Source: Deltaproteobacteria bacterium (lineage in GTDB: Bacteria; Desulfobacterota; Desulfobacteria; Desulfobacterales; ETH-SRB1). From it: a stretch of DNA of 11,023 nt. The DNA lies in contig JAFCZU010000066.1 of the NCBI GenBank assembly GCA_019314185.1, positions 1 through 11,023 of the forward strand, written 5' to 3'. Below are positions 7,261 through 11,023 of the stretch, piece after piece. Position 1 is the stretch's first letter, and each line of letters starts with the position of its first letter. Both the position numbers and the translations under genes were made by a program. The notes beneath the pieces were generated by a model. The model saw nothing but the letters and a program-made list of their open reading frames with translations. It was not told the origin of the DNA and searched no databases.

Positions 7261-8238
7261 ATGATCATAAAAGCTGGCCGGTTCGAAAAAACACAGACAG
7301 GAAAGACAATTTGTAACGACATGCAACGAATACTTTCACATAGAATCAAAGCCAATGAATACTCATTAGCCTATTTACTGCTGATCATCTTGATTGTGGG
7401 AATTCAAAACGTCAAGGCAGTGGAATTCGATAGCCCTTTTTGCAAATCACCTGGTGTGGCATTTCATCCGAGGGCTTTTGTCCCGCAGTCTGATGATTGC
7501 AGCCCAAAACGGGAGCAGGTCGTTGAAGACCTCCGGCTGCTAAGAAAAAGCGGTTTTCGCAGTCTTGTTACCTACAGTGCTAGTAACATACTGGGTTCCG
7601 TCCCTGAAATAGCTCGACAGCTAGGTTTTGATGGTTCAATAATCATGGGAGTTTGGGATCCTCTTTCTGAACATGAATGGGATAAAGCCATAACCCAAGC
7701 TCCGTTTGTCAATGGATATTGTTTGGGAAATGAAGGATTGGGGGTTCGTTACAGCCAAATTGAATTGGCGTCTAAGATGAAAGAGTTAAGGCGGTTGACT
7801 GGTCGCCCCGTAACGACCTCGGAGCCCATAGACAGTTATTTGAAGGGCATTCATCGCGATTGGCTACTTATCAATTCTGATTGGCTTTTTCCTAATGCAC
7901 ATCCATTTCTTGCGAATCAATCAGACCCTGACTGTGCCGTGGATTGGGTTGTGGCCCGGTACGACTACCTGGCTGCTACCACGGGACGAAGAGTTGTGAT
8001 CAAGGAGACAGGTTTTCCTAGTTCAGGGTCGGAAATTTGCAACGAAGAAGACCAGCTCTCATTTTTTGAAGCGCTGGTAAAGAAGGGAATAGCGTTCTTT
8101 TATTTTGAAGCCTTTGACCAACCATGGAAGAGAGATGTTCTGAAACAGCCTGCCGTGGAAGCCCATTGGGGTTTATACCGCGCAGATGGCACTCCCAAAA
8201 AGGTGATTCTATGGTTTGCCGACCATTGGTTAGAATGA
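7261..8238 (+). CDS. Exported GH17-family beta-glucanase/glucanosyltransferase-like protein
   Basis: A 325-residue protein with the hallmarks of glycoside hydrolase family 17, retaining enzymes acting on beta-1,3-linked glucans by hydrolysis or transglycosylation. GVAFHP lies near the start of the barrel, the general acid is probably E158 in CLGNEG, NAHPF is at 212-216, and the nucleophile is probably E249 in KETGFPSSG, close to the family's SETGWPSSG. FYFEAFDQPWK and AHWGLYRADGTPK close the barrel. Both catalytic glutamates are present, so it looks active. A hydrophobic stretch (SLAYLLLIILIVGI, then NVKA before VEFDS) is a signal peptide or membrane anchor. From this ATG, preceded by a weak GGTGG, the region before it is long; the ATG at 7321 would give a more ordinary signal peptide but has no better ribosome site. 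The gene starts 104 bp after the RHS gene and overlaps the next ORF. Role proposed: remodelling or trimming the glucan made by the GT2 product. Substrate linkage is inferred from the family. Confidence 0.88.
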   Translation: MIIKAGRFEKTQTGKTICNDMQRILSHRIKANEYSLAYLLLIILIVGIQNVKAVEFDSPFCKSPGVAFHPRAFVPQSDDCSPKREQVVEDLRLLRKSGFRSLVTYSASNILGSVPEIARQLGFDGSIIMGVWDPLSEHEWDKAITQAPFVNGYCLGNEGLGVRYSQIELASKMKELRRLTGRPVTTSEPIDSYLKGIHRDWLLINSDWLFPNAHPFLANQSDPDCAVDWVVARYDYLAATTGRRVVIKETGFPSSGSEICNEEDQLSFFEALVKKGIAFFYFEAFDQPWKRDVLKQPAVEAHWGLYRADGTPKKVILWFADHWLE

Positions 8239-8930
8239 TGGCGCAGCGATTTGCAGCAATAACTCTGTTTATAGCGGTCAACCTACTTGTATCCGCACAA
8301 CCTACCAGCGGTTCAGGCGGGTTTGGAACGAGCATTGTCGCCATCTCAACAGAAGCATGCGACGATACTGGTGTAAGAGAGTGGGTTGAACTGGCTGGTA
8401 CTTCCGGTTTGCTTTGTGGACGACCAAAGCATAAATCGATCCAACTGATTACAGTTTATGCGCCAGGCTGTGACAAAGGCCACTTGATTCTCAGGGAGCT
8501 GGAAGCTCCGGATGCGAGCACACTCCTCTTGTTTAGCGCCCCAGCTCCCTTGATGAAGAATATCCTCCGGGCTACAATCTACCTGAAGGGCTATCACGAG
8601 AACCTAACCCTATTTGAATACGTAGGAGGCATCTGGAGGCGGCGGACGCCCCAACAAGTCTGTGTGGCGGCGACTGGCTGGCGAGAAGCTTCTCAAGAAC
8701 CACTGCTGGCTTTTTCAGTAGAGGGGCTCGGTCTATTCAGCTTGCGGGAGCAAGACAAGGCGGTTCCTACCGCTACCACTGTAAGTTTGCCTGCAACGTC
8801 CGCTAGTTCGCTTTTGAACGGCAGCTCCTCGCGCGGCCTGTTGCCTTTGGGCTTCTCTATTGTGCTGTTAGCAGGAAGTTGGATGCTTTCACGTTGGATT
8901 CACTGGACGGAACAAAATGCTGACAAATAG
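8211..8930 (+). CDS. Unrecognised exported protein with C-terminal membrane anchor, between GH17 and GT2 genes
   Basis: I do not recognise the family. From this start it has 239 residues: a signal peptide (about 1-29, hydrophobic FAAITLFIAVNLLV, then SAQP); a presumably extracytoplasmic domain with four cysteines (C50, C69, C87, C141) that could form disulfides; a Thr/Ser/Ala-rich linker (about 176-208); a transmembrane segment (about 210-229, LLPLGFSIVLLAGSWML); and a short charged tail. Start choice: AAGGTG five bases before the ATG at 8211 supports it. The ATG at 8235 overlaps the GH17 stop as ATGA and is a good alternative, giving 231 residues. The reading frame extends back to 8124, but that part lies inside the GH17 gene. 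The end overlaps the glycosyltransferase start by 14 bp. This predicts translational coupling and a role as accessory or anchoring subunit of a glucan synthase complex, possibly analogous in position to the CrdA or CrdC accessory proteins of curdlan synthesis. No sequence similarity to those is claimed. Confidence 0.75.
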   Translation: MVCRPLVRMMAQRFAAITLFIAVNLLVSAQPTSGSGGFGTSIVAISTEACDDTGVREWVELAGTSGLLCGRPKHKSIQLITVYAPGCDKGHLILRELEAPDASTLLLFSAPAPLMKNILRATIYLKGYHENLTLFEYVGGIWRRRTPQQVCVAATGWREASQEPLLAFSVEGLGLFSLREQDKAVPTATTVSLPATSASSLLNGSSSRGLLPLGFSIVLLAGSWMLSRWIHWTEQNADK

Positions 8931-10461
8931 TATGAACATGGCGTGGCCTGCAATTATCTTCTTGGCCGTACAGAGCCTGTTTCTCGCGACGTTTTCTTTT
9001 TTTGCTTTCTTCAATTATCTGTACGGAATAGCCAGTCTTTGGAGACCACATTTCCGGCGAACACGGCCGTCTGGAAAGAAGGTTGCCATTGTGATTGTTT
9101 CATTTAACGAAAAGTACGTGCTGGAAGAGACGGTTCGTGCTTGTGAAGCTTTGAGCTATCCGAACAAAGTCATTGTGTTGGGAGATGATTCTACGGATCC
9201 TGAAGTAGTGGATCAGCTTCGTCGTTTTGCGGCATCCCAAGGTTGCAAAAAGGTGCAAAATCATTCGTTTTGTCAGGAAACGAAAGGTGTTGACGGCCGA
9301 TTATGTGAAGAACCTATAGAGATTTGGGAATCACCAGGCTTTGTTTTGTTTCACAGACCTTGCAATGCTGGATTCAAAGCGGGCAACCTTGAAAAGGTTC
9401 TTCAGTATCTCGCTGATCGTAACATAGACTATATGTACTTGCTTGATGCGGACTGGCATCCTCAACCAGACGCTATAGAAAAGACTCTGGAGGTTCTGGA
9501 GGCCTACGAGGATGTGGCCTTCGTGCAGACGAAACGGATATCATTTCCGGTCGGAATGAACTTGTTTCAAAAGTACGTCGCCCTTGCTGAAGAGGGCTGC
9601 TATTATGTTGACTTCGAAGGGCGTCAGGTTCTCGGGCATCCGATACTATTTTCCGGCTGTTGCACACTATTTCGATTAGACGCCGTCGCACGTGTCGACG
9701 GATTTACGCCCGGTCATCTTACTGAGGACTTGGATCTCACAAATCGACTATGGTTAGACGGCTGGAAGGGAATCTACTTGGGAAATGTCATCAACCATGG
9801 GGAGGTACCTTTTTCTTACGATCATTATCGAAGGCAGCAAGAACGGTGGGCAGCTGGTTCTGCAAGGGGGTTTAGAGATTTCTTCTGGCCTATTTTGGGT
9901 ACTAAAAGGCTTAACTGGATCGAAAAGTTGTCTGCCATACGACAGAACGCCTATTTTACTACTACACTGCTAACTGGATTAGCCATCGTGATGGGTATGG
10001 TGACTGTTTTGTTCCTATCCTTGGGTTGGAATACCTACTCGGTGGAATACTACCTATACGTCATGGGAGTCTTCAAAGTCCCGTTCGTTATATTGCTTTA
10101 CTGGTGCATTTTAGCGAACTTTATCGAACCGTTAATCATGATTTTATCCAAGAAACGCAGATACCGCGAATTGTTTCATCTACCCATGATGGTCTGGTAC
10201 GCGTGGGGTGTTCTCACCACCTATGTTGTTGGAAACATCAAGGGGCTATTTGGATTCAAGCTTGATTGGTTCCGAACTCCGAAATTCCTTCGCAGTCGCG
10301 TGGGGCATCTTCCACGTTTGCCGGCTTCAATGCGTGCATTTAACCTGTGCACGTGTCTCGCCTTGACATGCTTCTATTTCAGCCAAGGCTGGGTCTTTGG
10401 ATGGTTCGACGAGTTTTCACTGCTTTTGATTCCTGCGTTTATGTTGGCTTCTATTAAATGA
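8917..10461 (+). CDS. Processive family 2 glycosyltransferase, beta-glucan synthase-like membrane protein
   Basis: A 514-residue inner-membrane enzyme of the cellulose/curdlan/hyaluronan synthase type, which adds sugars from a nucleotide donor and extrudes the chain through its own membrane channel. Seen: an N-terminal membrane segment (about 10-40); the GT-A core starting VAIVIVSFNE (56-65); donor-binding D90/D91 in GDDST; the DxD motif DAD (177-179); the catalytic-base motif TED (269-271); and QQERW (307-311), the QxxRW acceptor-site motif of processive enzymes. About five further membrane segments follow (about 347-370, 377-403, 421-446, 474-494, 497-512). No PilZ domain is present, so direct c-di-GMP control through one is not indicated. 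Between D91 and HRPCNAGFKAGN there is a Cys-bearing stretch (C110, C119, C130, C149). The ATG at 8917 overlaps the preceding gene by 14 bp; ATGs at 8932 and 8938 are alternatives. GH17 linkage favours a beta-1,3 or mixed beta-glucan product over cellulose, but sequence alone does not fix this. Confidence 0.9.
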   Translation: MLTNSMNMAWPAIIFLAVQSLFLATFSFFAFFNYLYGIASLWRPHFRRTRPSGKKVAIVIVSFNEKYVLEETVRACEALSYPNKVIVLGDDSTDPEVVDQLRRFAASQGCKKVQNHSFCQETKGVDGRLCEEPIEIWESPGFVLFHRPCNAGFKAGNLEKVLQYLADRNIDYMYLLDADWHPQPDAIEKTLEVLEAYEDVAFVQTKRISFPVGMNLFQKYVALAEEGCYYVDFEGRQVLGHPILFSGCCTLFRLDAVARVDGFTPGHLTEDLDLTNRLWLDGWKGIYLGNVINHGEVPFSYDHYRRQQERWAAGSARGFRDFFWPILGTKRLNWIEKLSAIRQNAYFTTTLLTGLAIVMGMVTVLFLSLGWNTYSVEYYLYVMGVFKVPFVILLYWCILANFIEPLIMILSKKRRYRELFHLPMMVWYAWGVLTTYVVGNIKGLFGFKLDWFRTPKFLRSRVGHLPRLPASMRAFNLCTCLALTCFYFSQGWVFGWFDEFSLLLIPAFMLASIK

Positions 10462-10696
10462 TGCATACCGATCAAGGCACAAACGTTTGCTGGTCAAATC
10501 ATCGAGAGGCTCGGAGTGGAGACTGATAACAGCCCATCCAAAAACAAAAGTTCTGACTTCGTTCGGAGCACCCATCGAAGGACAGCGCTGTTTCCTGTGT
10601 CATAGCCTGCGGGACTTTTGTAGCAGCCATAATCGTGCTTGAGATTTTTCTTGAATCCAAGAAGCCACTGGGCATAGCTGGACGTCCATTGGAATA

Positions 10697-11005
10697 TTAC
10701 TTGATTTCTTCCAATAGTTTTAATCCTTCTTCTACGGCTATCTTCCTGCGCTTATTCGAAAAATTGAAAAACTTGCAAAGGTTTGAACAACAGAAGTAAT
10801 AAAGGGAGTAATGGGCGACATATAGATTTTCAGATAATTATCTGTTTCCAAAAATGAACGCGTAAATGTCCATATCCGCCTTTTCTCTTTTTGCATATAA
10901 TAGAATTGATTTTATATTTATGCCATTTATATAATTACAGGCAAGAGATATTTTACCTGCTGCTGTTGACAAGGAAAAAGTGGTGGCGTATGACAGGCTT
11001 CCGTG
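10697..11005 (-). pseudogene. Possible decayed minus-strand gene with one in-frame stop
   Basis: On the minus strand one frame runs from a stop at 11008-11006 to a stop at 10699-10697, broken only by a TAA at 10840-10838. The first part contains GINIKSILLYAKREKADMDI, faintly like the G-S-x-R-x-x-x-x-D-x-D region of minimal nucleotidyltransferases. The end, RRKIAVEEGLKLLEEIK, looks like ordinary coding sequence. There is no ATG at the head of the frame and no ribosome site, and the first part includes the 43-bp repeat. It may be a gene remnant, or chance in AT-rich DNA. Confidence 0.2.
10912..10954 (+). repeat. 43-bp direct repeat, right copy
   Basis: This is an exact match, in the same orientation, to 461-503, about 10.45 kb to the left. 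The sequence diverges immediately outside the 43 bases, and neither the MITE-like nor the 175-bp element is seen next to this copy. Confidence 0.8.
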
Positions 11006-11023
11006 TTACCTAAATTGAGCGAT

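Larger units (their letters stand above)
10462..11023. other. Gene-free right end with repeat copy and decayed frames
   Basis: No ORF here has a plausible start, ribosome site and useful length. A tiny frame (ATG at 10458, overlapping the GT2 stop) stops after 24 codons. No clear intrinsic terminator follows the glycosyltransferase gene: the only hairpins seen are very short (for example CAAACGTTTG near 10483) and lack a T run. The region turns AT-rich from about 10700 and holds the right copy of the 43-bp repeat. Confidence 0.5.

Noticed and set aside
8018..8344. Minus-strand 108-codon ORF across the GH17/anchored-protein junction
   Set aside because: It is antisense to two well-supported overlapping genes and has no domain-like features.
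10425..10640. Open frame, offset by one from the GT2 gene, running past its stop
   Set aside because: It has no start codon with a ribosome site and no recognisable similarity to GT2 C-termini. The GT2 membrane domain already looks complete, so a frameshifted extension is not needed.

Overview
The window looks like chromosomal DNA of a Gram-negative environmental bacterium of moderate GC content (about half GC in the genes, AT-rich between them). The exported YD-repeat giant, the Mut7-C-type fragment at the left edge and the style of intergenic repeats would fit Desulfobacterota or Nitrospirota-like lineages. No marker gene is present, so the taxon is a guess.

Layout. (1) Positions 1-183, minus strand: the start of a Mut7-C/PIN-like RNase-domain protein that runs off the window. 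(2) 184-982: an AT-rich, gene-free region packed with repeats. It holds a 175-bp imperfect inverted-repeat element, one copy of a 43-bp sequence that recurs at the right end, and a 154-bp MITE-like element with near-perfect 22-bp terminal inverted repeats and an exact 10-bp target duplication. (3) 983-7156: a 2057-residue exported RHS/YD-repeat protein. Its C-terminus is not a typical toxin tip: it has a short thrombospondin-type-3-like calcium-binding linker, Ig-like regions and three tandem carbohydrate-binding-like jelly-roll modules. (4) 7261-10461: three tightly packed, overlapping genes. They encode an exported GH17-family beta-glucanase/transglycosylase-like protein, an unrecognised signal-peptide plus C-terminal-anchor protein, and a membrane-embedded processive family 2 glycosyltransferase with complete D, DxD, TED and QxxRW motifs. 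(5) 10462-11023: no convincing gene. It holds the second copy of the 43-bp repeat and a broken minus-strand reading frame.

Proposed joint function (inference). The glycosyltransferase makes and exports a beta-glucan, the GH17 protein trims or remodels it outside the cytoplasmic membrane, and the anchored protein is an accessory subunit. The RHS protein, lying on the same strand 104 bp upstream, may be a surface protein that binds that glucan or a related glycan through its C-terminal modules. The pairing of GH17 with a processive GT2 is known from NdvB-type beta-glucan synthases, where both are fused. Here they are separate, with an unknown third protein between them.
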